A DNA stretch of 40,642 nt from Streptosporangiaceae bacterium (GCA_025934635.1 JAICWX010000046.1:1-40642); one strand, 5' to 3'. Counted from the first letter of the stretch, positions 7,459 to 15,348 are shown. The notes: generated by a model not told the origin, from the letters alone. Numbers and translations: made by a program.

Positions 7459-8622
7459 TCACAGGTGGTGCGCGGTCAGGTGCGCGCCGAGGACGTCGTA
7501 GCCGAAGTCGGCGGCCGGGTCCCGCCACACCGAATGGGCGTGGTTGGCCCTGCGCTGCGTGTTGTCGTACTCGATGAGCAGCCGCGGGCCCTGCAGCCGG
7601 TAGTAGTGCGGCGCGCCCGCCTCGACCGGGCCGGCCCAGGCCAGGTGGACGGCGTCCAGCGCGGCGTCATCGGCGTAGTCACCCGACAGGCCGTCCGGGA
7701 CCCGGCCCAGGTAGGTGGCCAGCAGCGCGCGCAGCAGGTGCCGCTGCCCGGCGTCGAGCCCGGCGGCCGCCAGCCCCTTGGGCGTGCTGCTCAGCGCGAC
7801 CCGCTGGTGGTCGACGGCGTCGTAGCCGGAGGCCCGTTCGGCGCTGTCGCCGGTCCGGGTGATCAGGTCGAGCAGCCCGGGATCGGCGAACAGCCCGCGC
7901 CAGATGTCGCGCAGGTGGACCAGTTCGTCGCCCTCGGACAGCTGCGACCGGTTGGCGCCGACGATGTCGGACGGCGCCCGGTCGAGCAGGACGGCCCGGG
8001 CGGCCTGGTCCGGCTCGAGCGAGCGGACCAGCTCGCGGGCCAGGTCCTCGGCCCCGGCCAGCGGGCGCAGCGGCGGGCCGCCCAGCAGCGGGGACGAGGC
8101 CGGGTCGGCACCGAAGAAGCACGGGGTGGTCGAGCGGACCGCGCCGTCCACGACCAGGTTGTTGAGCGAGATGTGGTGGCCGCCGAACCGCCAGCCCCAC
8201 GCCCCGGTGCCGCCCGGCTGACCGAACACCCGCAGGTAGTACATCCCCGGGTCGCGCCCCCGCTCGCGTCCCCAGTCGACGGACCAGCCCTCGGCCCGGT
8301 CGAGCACGTTGTCCAGGCCGAGGATGGCGGCGGCGGTGACGTACCCGGCCTCCGACAGCCCGGTCGCGACCAGCCGCAGGGCCAGCCGCTGCTGGGCCGG
8401 GCGCTGGGCGCCGAGGGTCAGCCCGCCGTGGTCGGTGGGGGTATAGAACCAGCGCCTGCGCTCGGCATCGGACTCCGCGTCGCCGCTGGGCGCGACGCCG
8501 GCGGCCACGGCCCGCTGCGCGGGATCGAGCCCGTCCAGCCACGCCGCCGCGGCGGCGGCCATGGCGCCGGCGACCTCCGTGCTGGCGACTCCCGTGCTGG
8601 CGACCTCGCTGGTTGTATCCAC
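7459..8622 (-). CDS. DUF3500 domain-containing protein
   Basis: About 387 residues, matching my recollection of the DUF3500 family (WFYTPTDHGGL, then MYYLRVFGQPGG and FGGHHISLN; later HYYRLQGPRLLIEYDNTQ and the C-terminal HSVWRDP). The function of the family is not established. The conserved His/Tyr/Asp-rich motifs suggest an enzyme, but that is inference. The start is taken as GTG 8622, upstream of an Ala-rich N-terminus; an ATG further in is possible, and a longer reading would overlap the divergent crotonase. The N-terminal coding part contains a 15-bp tandem duplication. Confidence 0.75.
   Translation of the reverse strand: MDTTSEVASTGVASTEVAGAMAAAAAAWLDGLDPAQRAVAAGVAPSGDAESDAERRRWFYTPTDHGGLTLGAQRPAQQRLALRLVATGLSEAGYVTAAAILGLDNVLDRAEGWSVDWGRERGRDPGMYYLRVFGQPGGTGAWGWRFGGHHISLNNLVVDGAVRSTTPCFFGADPASSPLLGGPPLRPLAGAEDLARELVRSLEPDQAARAVLLDRAPSDIVGANRSQLSEGDELVHLRDIWRGLFADPGLLDLITRTGDSAERASGYDAVDHQRVALSSTPKGLAAAGLDAGQRHLLRALLATYLGRVPDGLSGDYADDAALDAVHLAWAGPVEAGAPHYYRLQGPRLLIEYDNTQRRANHAHSVWRDPAADFGYDVLGAHLTAHHL
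8578..8607. repeat. 15-bp tandem duplication in the DUF3500 gene
   Basis: CGTGCTGGCGACTCC is followed by CGTGCTGGCGACCTC (two mismatches). It is in frame and encodes the repeated Glu/Gly-Val-Ala-Ser-Thr at the N-terminus of the minus-strand gene. Confidence 0.75.
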
Positions 8623-8668
8623 GAGCCCAAGGCTAACCTTTCGGTCAGGATCGGATAAGAGGAGCACT

Positions 8669-9493
8669 ATGCCAGAGCGGACAGCTGAGCAGCGGGTCAC
8701 GGTAACGGTCACGGACGGGATCGCGGACGTCAGGCTGAACCGGCCGGAAAAGCGCAATGCCCTGGACACCGCGATGTTCGCCGGGCTGATCACGGCCGGC
8801 CAGCAGCTGGCGTCCGAGCCGGGCGTCCGCGTCGTGGTCCTGTCCGGCGAAGGCCCGGACTTCTGCGCTGGCCTGGACTTCGGCTCGTTCGCCGCCATGC
8901 GGGACGGCGAGCGGCTCAGCCTGCTGGCCGACGTGCCCCCGGCCGGGGACAGCCCGGCCCAGGCCACCGGCCAGCGCGCCGCCTACGTCTGGGCCGAGCT
9001 GCCCGTTCCCGTCATCGCCGCGGTGACGGGAAATGCCCTGGGCGGCGGCCTGCAGATCGCGCTCGGGGCCGACATCCGCATCGTCGCGCCGGACGCGCGG
9101 CTGTCCGTGCTGGAGATCAAGTGGGGGCTGATCCCGGACATGACCGGCAGCCAGCTGCTGCCCGAACTGGTCGGCCGGGACGTGGCCAAGGAGCTGACCT
9201 TCACCGGCCGCATGGTCAGCGGCACCGAAGCGGTCACGCTGGGCCTGGCCACCCGGACCGACCCCGACCCGCGCAGCGCCGCGTTCGAGCTGGCCCGCGG
9301 CATCGCCGCCCGCAGCCCGCACGCCATCCGGGCCGCCAAGCGGCTGCTCGACCAGGCGGGCCGGACCGGCCTGACGGCCGGCTTCGCGGCCGAGCAGACC
9401 GAGATCCGTGCTCTGATCGGCAGCCCGAACCAGGTCGAGGCGGTAGCCGCCGAGTTCGGCCAGCGGCCGCCGCAGTTCGCCAACCCGTCCTGA
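8669..9493 (+). CDS. crotonase / enoyl-CoA hydratase-isomerase family protein
   Basis: 274-residue crotonase with RPEKRNAL near the N-terminus, CAGLD (oxyanion hole) and NALGGGLQ, then EIKWGLIPDMTG. E149 occupies the position of the second catalytic Glu of enoyl-CoA hydratase. The first Glu position is Q129, and D157 lies 8 residues after E149, the spacing of the Glu/Asp pair I remember from dienoyl-CoA isomerases. It may therefore be an isomerase or an uncertain crotonase rather than a hydratase. The ATG follows AAGAGGAGC. It is divergent from the DUF3500 gene (47 bp) and stands alone. Confidence 0.85.
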   Translation: MPERTAEQRVTVTVTDGIADVRLNRPEKRNALDTAMFAGLITAGQQLASEPGVRVVVLSGEGPDFCAGLDFGSFAAMRDGERLSLLADVPPAGDSPAQATGQRAAYVWAELPVPVIAAVTGNALGGGLQIALGADIRIVAPDARLSVLEIKWGLIPDMTGSQLLPELVGRDVAKELTFTGRMVSGTEAVTLGLATRTDPDPRSAAFELARGIAARSPHAIRAAKRLLDQAGRTGLTAGFAAEQTEIRALIGSPNQVEAVAAEFGQRPPQFANPS

Positions 9494-9731
9494 GCGTACG
9501 GCCCGGTCGCCGGCCGGTCCCGGCCGCCGCTAGTCTCGCGCCGCCGGCCGCCAGGTCCAGCGCGGCGATGCGACACCGGTCCCCATGTGCTGATGGCCCC
9601 GCCCCACACCGCGAGCCGGCCGACCTTCGGCAGCTCACGGCGCCGCCCGGCGAAAGGCACATCCCTGGTATACCGCCTGGTACGCGGCCCCGCATCCGGC
9701 CTGCGTCCTGGTCGGCCTGACCCAGCCAACC
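9494..9731. other. intergenic, no gene recognised
   Basis: About 240 bp between the crotonase stop and the operators of the HTH gene. It holds GC-rich sequence without a convincing ORF and a TGGTATACCGCC stretch of promoter-like composition near 9669. No further structure was recognised. Confidence 0.5.
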
Positions 9732-9778
9732 TGTCAGCCTGAGTTGACAAACGTCGGTGTTGTCAGTTTAAGCTGACA
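9732..9778 (+). promoter_or_regulatory. two operators and promoter of the HTH/Clp-N operon
   Basis: Two copies of TGTCA-N8-TGACA (9732-9749 with one extra base overlap, and 9761-9778) lie directly before the ATG at 9781. TTGACA at 9744-9749 serves as a -35 and TTTAAG at 9767-9772 as a -10, with 17 bp between. The second operator covers the -10. Predicted transcription would begin at or within two bases of the ATG, giving a leaderless mRNA. The arrangement fits repression by the encoded HTH protein (inference). Confidence 0.65.
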
Positions 9779-9780
9779 TT

Positions 9781-9993
9781 ATGACGACGATGACGGAATT
9801 GGCCGCGGCGGTGGACAGCCGGGATCCGGCCACCGGGCTGGCCGCGGTGGCCGCGCTGCGCCGGCTGCTCGATGAGCTGGAGGCGGTGCAGGTGAGCAGC
9901 GCCCGCGCGCAGGGCTGGACGTGGCAGGCGATCGCCGCTGCGCTCGGCGTCCGCCGCCAGTCGGTGCACAAGAAGCACGCCGGGAGGGTGTGA
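9781..9993 (+). CDS. small helix-turn-helix protein
   Basis: 70 residues. An N-terminal helix (LAAVAALRRLLDELEAVQ) precedes a C-terminal HTH: GWTWQAIAAALGVRRQSVHKKH, a Xre/sigma-region-4-like arrangement. It lacks a ribosome site but has a strong promoter that would place the transcription start at the ATG. It is followed after 2 bp by the Clp-N gene; such HTH/Clp-N pairs occur in actinomycetes. Likely role: DNA-binding component and autoregulator of the two-gene operon. Confidence 0.75.
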   Translation: MTTMTELAAAVDSRDPATGLAAVAALRRLLDELEAVQVSSARAQGWTWQAIAAALGVRRQSVHKKHAGRV

Positions 9994-9995
9994 CC

Positions 9996-10574
9996 ATGCT
10001 GGATGTCTTTGCCCCGGCGGCCCGCCTGGCGGTCATCCACGCCGGGATGACCGCCGCCGACCTGGGGCAGCCCCGGCTGAACGACAGGTCCCTGCTGCTG
10101 GCCCTGGCCGAGGGCGAGCCGCTGGCCCACCCGGTGGAGCTGGGCGTGACCGCGTCCCGCATCCGCGCCCTGATCGAGGCCCGGGCCCCGCGGCGGCGCG
10201 ACCGTGAGCTGCTCGCCACCCTCGGCATCGACCTGGACGAGGTCCGGCGGCGCGCGGTGGCGGCCACCCTTTCTGATGACCCGGCCCGGTGGCGGCTGCG
10301 GCGCTCCCCGGTCCGTCCGCTGCGCGTCACCCTGAGCGGACCGGCCACCGAGATCGTGCTCGACGAGGGTGGCCGCAAGGTCATCGAGGTCGCCCGGTGG
10401 GCCAGCCGCCGTGGCCACCGGACGATGGTCGAACGCGAGGACCTGCTCTGGGGCGTGCTCGCCGACAGCTCCAGCGACTCGGTCCGCATCTTGCTCCGCG
10501 GTGGCGCCAACCTCAGCCGTATCTGGACCGGCCTGCGCTGCTGGCACCACGCCGGCCGCGGCACCACCGTGTGA
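9996..10574 (+). CDS. Clp N-terminal (Clp-N) domain protein
   Basis: 192 residues with two Clp-N type repeats: an N-terminal one (FAPAARLAVIHAGMTAADLGQPRLNDRSLLLAL) and a C-terminal one (VIEVARWASRRGHRTMVEREDLLWGVL). Clp-N is the adaptor/substrate-recognition domain of ClpA/ClpC unfoldases; no AAA+ module follows, so this is a stand-alone Clp-N protein. GGGAGGG before the ATG overlaps the end of the HTH gene, showing translational coupling. It may hold or deliver the HTH partner, or sense protein stress; this is inference. Confidence 0.75.
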   Translation: MLDVFAPAARLAVIHAGMTAADLGQPRLNDRSLLLALAEGEPLAHPVELGVTASRIRALIEARAPRRRDRELLATLGIDLDEVRRRAVAATLSDDPARWRLRRSPVRPLRVTLSGPATEIVLDEGGRKVIEVARWASRRGHRTMVEREDLLWGVLADSSSDSVRILLRGGANLSRIWTGLRCWHHAGRGTTV

Positions 10575-10722
10575 TCAGCTCTTACCGGGAATCAGTGCAT
10601 CCAGACCGACCAGCTGACCGTCAGCCAGGTAGCCGACGCCGTCGCCAGCGCCGCGGGACTGACGATCAGCCCGTCCACCGGGCGGGTCAGCTGGTGGAAC
10701 GCAGATTGGTCAGTCCTCTTGG
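10575..10722. other. intergenic with possible coding remnant and 13-bp tandem repeat
   Basis: About 150 bp between the Clp-N stop and the siderophore-protein stop. One plus frame reads IQTDQLTVSQVADAVASAAG, then TISPSTGRVSW, which looks protein-like but has no start or SD and is not recognised. The tandem repeat at 10706-10731 lies at its right end. Confidence 0.35.
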
Positions 10723-10731
10723 TCAGTCCTC
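10706..10731. repeat. 13-bp perfect tandem duplication at the siderophore-protein stop
   Basis: TTGGTCAGTCCTC occurs twice in tandem. The stop codon of the minus-strand SIP gene (10723-10725) lies in the second copy, so the event sits at the very end of that gene. Confidence 0.85.
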
Positions 10732-11526
10732 GCCGGTGTCGTGGTCGGGGTGATCGGCCGCGCCGATCTTCCAGTAGCCCCGCGTGTACAGCTGGTCCCG
10801 GTCCAGGCCGCGCTCGCCGAGCAGGTGGCGGCGGACCGTGCGCATGGCGGCGGCCTCAAGGCCGATCCAGGCCGCGCCGCGCCCCTCGGGCAGGTCCATG
10901 TGCTGGACGGCCTGCGCGGCCACCGTCCCGGGCCCGGCGTGGTCGGTGCCGCGATGGCACCACACCGTGCTCAGGTCGGCCGCCGTGTCGAGCTTCAGCT
11001 CCTCGGCCTCGTCCGCCACCTCGGCGACGAGCAGCACCCGCGCGCCGGCCGGGGCCTCGTCCAGGATCGTGCCGACCGCGGGCAGCGCGGTCTCGTCGGC
11101 GACCAGCAGCGTCCAGGCGGCGACCGGGTCGATCCGGTAGGACCCGCGTGCCCCGGTCACGACCACCTGGTCACCGACCCGGGCGGCCGCCGCCCATGCC
11201 GAGGCCGGGCCGCCGTCGCCGTGCAGCACGAAGTCGACGACCAGCTGGCGGGCCTCCCGGTCGACGTAGCGCGGGGTATAGGTGCGCCGGATCGGCCGCG
11301 GTTCCGGCCAGACCAGTCCGTCAGGCCCGGCCGTGGGCAGCGCGACCTCGGCCTGCCCGGGCGCCGGGAGCAGGAGCTTGAAGTGGGTCGCGGGGCCGTC
11401 GTTGGGGTACTCGGCGAGCTTGTCGCCGGTGAAGGTAATCCGCCGCAGGTTCGGGGTGAGCTCGCTGATGCCCGCCACCGAGACCGGGTGGAACACCGGG
11501 GCTGGCCGGCGCCTGGGAGTCGTCAC
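10723..11526 (-). CDS. siderophore-interacting FAD/NAD(P)H ferric reductase (SIP family)
   Basis: 267 residues of the SIP/ViuB family, cytosolic flavoproteins that reduce imported ferric-siderophores. Visible are the FAD-binding RRTYTPR motif, HGDGGPASAWA, the conserved GARGSYRI region, and the C-terminal WIGLEAAAMRTVRRHLLGERG with YTRGYWKIG. The length is typical. It is divergent from a MarR-family gene with a palindrome between, so it may be MarR-controlled. No siderophore transporter is next to it. Confidence 0.92.
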   Translation of the reverse strand: MTTPRRRPAPVFHPVSVAGISELTPNLRRITFTGDKLAEYPNDGPATHFKLLLPAPGQAEVALPTAGPDGLVWPEPRPIRRTYTPRYVDREARQLVVDFVLHGDGGPASAWAAAARVGDQVVVTGARGSYRIDPVAAWTLLVADETALPAVGTILDEAPAGARVLLVAEVADEAEELKLDTAADLSTVWCHRGTDHAGPGTVAAQAVQHMDLPEGRGAAWIGLEAAAMRTVRRHLLGERGLDRDQLYTRGYWKIGAADHPDHDTGED

Positions 11527-11569
11527 GTCGTCGTCCTAATCTCTCGGGCTATTTCCAGAGGATGCCTAT

Positions 11570-11585
11570 AGTGAGGATACTCACT
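11570..11585. promoter_or_regulatory. palindrome in the SIP-MarR divergent promoter
   Basis: AGTGAG-GATA-CTCACT, a perfect 6-bp inverted repeat in an AT-rich patch with TATAG/CTATA flanks. It lies between SIP (start 11526) and MarR (start 11624); a likely MarR operator. Confidence 0.55.
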
Positions 11586-11623
11586 ACTATACTGTCGGTG
11601 TCCAATCACAGAAGGATGCACAG

Positions 11624-12058
11624 GTGAGACCCAGAACCGGCAGCGACGCCGTCGACGCCATCCTCTACGCCGCCCACCGGATCCGGACCTCAGCCGACAC
11701 CGCCCTGCGGGAACACGGTCTTTCGCTGCCCGCCTTGAAGCTGCTCACCGCCCTGGCCAGCGGCGATCGCTCGATGCGGGAGATCAGCCAGGTCCTGCAC
11801 GTGTCCCCGCGCACGGTGACGGACATGATCGACACGTTGGAAGGCCGCGGCCTGGTCACCCGGTGCGCGCACGCCACCGACCGCCGGATCACCCTGCTGC
11901 GCCTCACCGAGGCCGGCGCCCGCGAGCTGGCCACCGCCAGCACCGCCTCCGAACGCGTCGCGGCCACCGCGATCAGCGCCCTGGACGAGGATGAGCAGCG
12001 CACGCTGCAGAGCCTGCTGGAGCGGGTCTGCGTCCGCGCGGGCAAGCCGGCGCGCTGA
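11624..12058 (+). CDS. MarR-family transcriptional regulator
   Basis: 144 residues with the MarR winged helix: LSLPALKLLTAL, MREISQVLHVSPRTVTDMID (recognition region) and wing DRRITLLRLTEAG. MarR dimers usually repress a divergent gene and themselves in response to small ligands. The GTG start follows GAAGGATG. It is divergent from SIP with a palindrome between (11570-11585). The ligand is unknown; iron/siderophore linkage is suggested only by the neighbour. Confidence 0.88.
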   Translation: MRPRTGSDAVDAILYAAHRIRTSADTALREHGLSLPALKLLTALASGDRSMREISQVLHVSPRTVTDMIDTLEGRGLVTRCAHATDRRITLLRLTEAGARELATASTASERVAATAISALDEDEQRTLQSLLERVCVRAGKPAR

Positions 12059-12062
12059 CGAT

Positions 12063-12114
12063 CCTCAGCTTGGAGCTACCCCGGCCGCCCTCAGCCTGGG
12101 GCTACCCCGTCCGC
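12063..12114. repeat. 26-bp imperfect tandem duplication
   Basis: Two 26-bp units (12063-12088 and 12089-12114), starting CCTCAGC and ending CCGC, differ at 3 positions. They lie just after the MarR stop and overlap the end of the PIG-L-like remnant. Confidence 0.75.
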
Positions 12115-12293
12115 CTGGCCGGGGGTGGCAAGTTCGCCCGCGCGAACCGGGTCCGGCCCGGCGGGTCCTCGAACAGGAGTGGCCGGTGTCCGCTGTCCGC
12201 GTAGCCCAGATGCACGGCCCGGTCCGCGCCGAGGATCGCGGCACTCGCCCGCAGCTGGTCCAGCCGCCGGTCGCCGCGAGCCTGAGCCTGAGC
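12102..12293 (-). pseudogene. PIG-L (LmbE-like) deacetylase remnant
   Basis: A minus frame open between two stops reads ARGDRRLDQLRASAAILGAD, then VHLGYADSGH and LLFEDPPGRTRF. This resembles the segment of LmbE/PIG-L N-acetylglucosaminyl deacetylases following the conserved TRGE block (ILGA.. LGY.DSG). There is no start, no HPDDE metal motif and no C-terminal part, so it is a fragment. Identification is from memory of the family. Confidence 0.5.
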
Positions 12294-12327
12294 CTAGGGA
12301 GCTGACGGGCCTCGGGCCCGGCTTAGT

Positions 12328-12582
12328 TCAGTACTTCCAGCGCCTGCCGCAGGAACTCATCCCGGCGCGCGAGCATGGTCGGCTGATCGAGGTCCGGACG
12401 GCCTCGGTCGCCAGTTCGTGCCTGATGGCGGGCCTGCCGGCCCGCAGCACGACCTCGCGGCACCCGGCTCGCAGCAACCACGGCGAGGCGCCGTCGCGCA
12501 GTCCGCAAACGACTTCGGGCCGGCCAGTCCCTAGTGTCCTTGCCGCCCAGTCGAGCACGGCCTCCGCTGGTCCGGCCGCCAT
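12328..12582 (-). pseudogene. truncated phosphotransferase-like gene
   Basis: An ATG with AGAGGAG starts an 84-residue ORF whose first 58 residues resemble the N-lobe of aminoglycoside-phosphotransferase-like proteins (AVLDWAARTLG, LRDGASPWLLRAG, REVVLRAG, HELATEA). After ATEA the reading becomes unlike the family, and a neighbouring frame (LARRDEFLRQALEVL) looks more protein-like. No Brenner motif or catalytic loop follows. Probably a frameshifted, deleted gene once co-transcribed with the FHA-SnoaL gene 19 bp upstream. Confidence 0.5.
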
Positions 12583-12601
12583 GTCGTCTCCTCTTCGGCG
12601 C

Positions 12602-13279
12602 TCAGTAGCGTTCGACCAGGTGGGCGCGGCTGGCCGGGAGCGCGTACGGGTCAGGCCAGAAGTCGGTGATCCGGGCGATCTTGCCGTCGGCGGTGAGGTC
12701 GAAGAAACACAGGCCGGGCTGGGTGCCATCCGGCCCGGTGAACTCGACCCAGCTGGCGGCGTGCCGGCCCTCGCCGGTGATCCGCTGCACGGCCAGGTGC
12801 CAGTCGCCGGGGAAGCCTTCCACGTTGAACCGGATGTAAGGGGCCCGGCCGCGGACCTGCTCCCTGGTCTGGGGACCGCGGTAGATCACGTCGTCGGCCA
12901 GCAGCGCCCCGAACGCATCCCAGTCCCGGGCCTCGGCCGCTGCCCAGTAAGCCGCGACCACCTCGTGCGCGTTGATCACGGCCGGCGGGCTGCCGGGGCT
13001 TTCGCCGGCCAACTGGCGCAGTTCGCCGCCGCTGAGCCGGAACGTGGCGCGACCGATGCCGATGACGTCCTGTTCGGTCAGCACCTTATTGATGACCCGC
13101 TCGCCGTTGACGAATGTCCCGCCATGGCTGTTCAGGTCGATGATCTCGAAGCTGCCGTCCGGGGTGCGGCGCAGCTCCGCGTGATGCCGGGAGACGTCGA
13201 GATCGGCCAGCACGATGTCGTTGTCCGGGACCCGTCCGATCCGGGTCGAGTCAGCCGAAAGCGGATATGCGTCCGTCAT
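12602..13279 (-). CDS. FHA domain-SnoaL-like (NTF2-fold) fusion
   Basis: 225 residues. The N-terminal FHA domain (about 10-88) has RIGR, VSRHH and GGTFVNGERV; the usual Asn of the STNG motif appears replaced (NSHGGTFVNG). The C-terminal half (about 100-225) is SnoaL/NTF2-like (VVAAYWAAAEARDWDAFGALLADDVIYRGP, and ARITDFWPDPY). SnoaL-like folds include polyketide cyclases, hydrolases and binding proteins; the function is open. It is the second FHA-fused protein in the window after the P450. It reads toward the phosphotransferase remnant, which suggests a decayed operon. Confidence 0.82.
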   Translation of the reverse strand: MTDAYPLSADSTRIGRVPDNDIVLADLDVSRHHAELRRTPDGSFEIIDLNSHGGTFVNGERVINKVLTEQDVIGIGRATFRLSGGELRQLAGESPGSPPAVINAHEVVAAYWAAAEARDWDAFGALLADDVIYRGPQTREQVRGRAPYIRFNVEGFPGDWHLAVQRITGEGRHAASWVEFTGPDGTQPGLCFFDLTADGKIARITDFWPDPYALPASRAHLVERY

Positions 13280-13536
13280 AGGGCGATCCTAAGCAGGTGG
13301 CCCGAGAAAACCGGGTTCCTCTGGGCCGGATGGCTGACGGGTGCGTTAGCCTCCGGCGCGTTCGGACTTCAGAGACAACATCAACCTCTTATCAATCATG
13401 CATACCTTTTTCCGTGACTCGGTGATAAGGCCGAGGAAATGTCGTACCTGCCTATTATAGTCGAACTGAAATCCTAGAAATTGTCCCGGAGGCACGAGAG
13501 AACCAGATCGCCGCCGCCGGAGGAGGTGACCCCCAG
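13280..13536. promoter_or_regulatory. AT-richer upstream region of the DUF222 gene with inverted repeat
   Basis: This ~255 bp gap is markedly AT-richer than its surroundings. It contains CTTATCA (13388-13394) and TGATAAG (13423-13429) as inverted 7-bp arms around a 28-nt loop, and TATTATAGT near 13453 as a possible -10. It is a likely promoter region for the FHA-SnoaL gene and/or the HNH gene. Confidence 0.4.
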
Positions 13537-15348
13537 GTGAGTACTGTGACCGTCCCGGCTTCGGCCAGCGAGGCGATGGACATGGTGCAGGCCGGGCTGG
13601 CCTACCTCGCCACCGCGGACGCCGCCGCGATGGGGGCCGCGGCCCAGGCGGCGTGCCTGCGGGGGCTGGAGCAGGCGAACTCGGTCGCGACGGCGGTGCG
13701 GACGTCGGTGCTGGGGGCGTTCGGCGCGGGTCAGGGGTACACCGATGACGGGGCGTACAGCCCGCGTGCGTGGCTGGTCCACCAGACGGCGATCACCGTG
13801 GGGGCGGCGACCGGGCATACCGGCTGGGTAAAGCGGGCCCGGGCGCATCCGCGGGTGCAGGCCGCGCTGGTCGCCAAGGAGGTCTCCGAGCCGTGGGCGC
13901 GGACGATATGCGAGTGGACCGGCAAGCTTCCGGAGGATTCCCGGGATGCGGCGGACGGGATCTTGCTGGCGGCGGCAGTGTCGGGGCTGGGGCTGCCGGA
14001 CCTGGCGGGGCTGGCGGGAGAGATGTACGAGCGGTCCCGCCAGCATGCGCCCAGCACCGACAGGCCCGGCCCCGGTCCCGGCCAGGACCCGGATCACAAC
14101 CTCGGCCAGGATCAAGGTCCGGGCCAGGAACAGGGCGGGAACCAGGAACGGGATCGCGATCCCGGCCAGGGCCGCGAGGGTAGCGGAGACCAGAGGCGGG
14201 ACCCTGCTGCGGGCGGGCAGCCCGGTGAGCTCGGGGACCTCCAGGACCCCGGTGTGAACCAGGATCCTGGTGAAGACACCGGGCTGGATGACCGGTCGGT
14301 GAGGCTGGCGACGACGTTCGGCGGGGCCGGGGTGATCCGCGGGGACCTGACGCCGGAGTGCGCGCAGGTCGTGCGGGCGGTGCTGGATGCCTTGTCGGCG
14401 CGGGCCGGGGCCGAGGATGACCGCTCGCATGAGCAGCGGTATCACGACGCGCTGCAGGAGGCCATGTGCCGGCTGGTGGCGGCGGGGCTGGTGCCGGAGC
14501 GGGCGGGGCAGCCGGTGAAGGTACTGGCGCATGTGACGCTGGCGGACTTGATGCTGCTGGAGGGCAGCGAGAGGCTGCGGGAGGAGTGGACGCGGCAGGC
14601 GCGGGCCCGGTGGGCCGGGTACAAAGCCCGCAACGCCGAGACTCGCGGAGACGACGGGGCCTGGCTCGACGGCAGCGCCGCCGCGGCGATCGCGTGCGAT
14701 GCGCAGGTGGTGCCGGTGGTGACCGGAGAAGTAAACCCGGCCGTGTTCGCAGACCTGGTGCGGCTGTGCGCCGCACTGGACAAGCTCAGCCGACGCGCCG
14801 CCGCCGGTACCGGGCTCGCCGCGGACAGCAGCGCCGCAGACAGCGCCGCCGGTGGGGCGGCCGCGGGCACCGTGATCTCCCGGGAGGCGCTGGAGCAGGC
14901 GATCGTCGGCAAGGCAGTCGACCTGCTGTCCGGGCCGGGCGGACTGGCGTCGTTCGTGCGGCAGCGGCAGCTCGGACTGCGGCTGTCCGGGCCAAGCCTG
15001 CCGCTGGACATCGGGGTCAGCACGACCATCCCAGCCGGGATCCGCAACGCCGTCCGGCTCCGCGACCTGCACTGCCAGTGGGCTGGCGGATGCAACCAGC
15101 CCGCCTCGGCGTGCGATGTGCACCACACGAAACACAAGGCCCACGGCGGCAAGACCAGCCTCAAGGACTGCGTCTTGCTCTGCCGGTTCCACCACCAGAT
15201 CGTCATCCACCGGTGGGGCTGGACCCTCGTGGTCAACCCCGACGGCACCACCACCGCCTGGAACAAGGACAAGACCAAGATGCTGCACAGCCACGGGCCG
15301 CCTGTCCGAGCAGGGCCCGGTAGCGCCCGTCCGAGCAGGGCCGGGTAG
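13537..15348 (+). CDS. DUF222 / HNH endonuclease domain protein (13E12 repeat family)
   Basis: 603 residues. The N-terminal DUF222 region (about 1-170 and 250-420) is split by a low-complexity Gly/Gln/Asp/Arg/Pro-rich linker (about 175-245). A C-terminal HNH domain follows: C513-QWAGGC, then D527-V-H529-H530-TKHKAHGG, LLCRFHHQ and IHRWGW. HNH motifs bind a divalent metal and cut nucleic acid; the biological role of this abundant actinobacterial family is unresolved. The start is GTG 13537 after GGAGGAGGTGAC. The last codons lie in a 25-bp duplication. It is often multi-copy in such genomes, so it is not by itself a mobile element. Confidence 0.88.
   Translation: MSTVTVPASASEAMDMVQAGLAYLATADAAAMGAAAQAACLRGLEQANSVATAVRTSVLGAFGAGQGYTDDGAYSPRAWLVHQTAITVGAATGHTGWVKRARAHPRVQAALVAKEVSEPWARTICEWTGKLPEDSRDAADGILLAAAVSGLGLPDLAGLAGEMYERSRQHAPSTDRPGPGPGQDPDHNLGQDQGPGQEQGGNQERDRDPGQGREGSGDQRRDPAAGGQPGELGDLQDPGVNQDPGEDTGLDDRSVRLATTFGGAGVIRGDLTPECAQVVRAVLDALSARAGAEDDRSHEQRYHDALQEAMCRLVAAGLVPERAGQPVKVLAHVTLADLMLLEGSERLREEWTRQARARWAGYKARNAETRGDDGAWLDGSAAAAIACDAQVVPVVTGEVNPAVFADLVRLCAALDKLSRRAAAGTGLAADSSAADSAAGGAAAGTVISREALEQAIVGKAVDLLSGPGGLASFVRQRQLGLRLSGPSLPLDIGVSTTIPAGIRNAVRLRDLHCQWAGGCNQPASACDVHHTKHKAHGGKTSLKDCVLLCRFHHQIVIHRWGWTLVVNPDGTTTAWNKDKTKMLHSHGPPVRAGPGSARPSRAG

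Noticed and set aside
10600..10722. Protein-like plus frame after the Clp-N gene
   Set aside because: No start codon with a ribosome site and no recognised family; may be a remnant, so not called as a gene.
14080..14280. Gly/Gln/Asp-rich low-complexity stretch in the DUF222 gene as a nucleotide repeat array or CRISPR
   Set aside because: Units are irregular, short and coding; no spacers or conserved repeats.
13537..15348. DUF222/HNH protein as a homing or mobile element
   Set aside because: No flanking direct repeats, target duplication or interrupted gene is visible; the 25-bp repeat is tandem and local.
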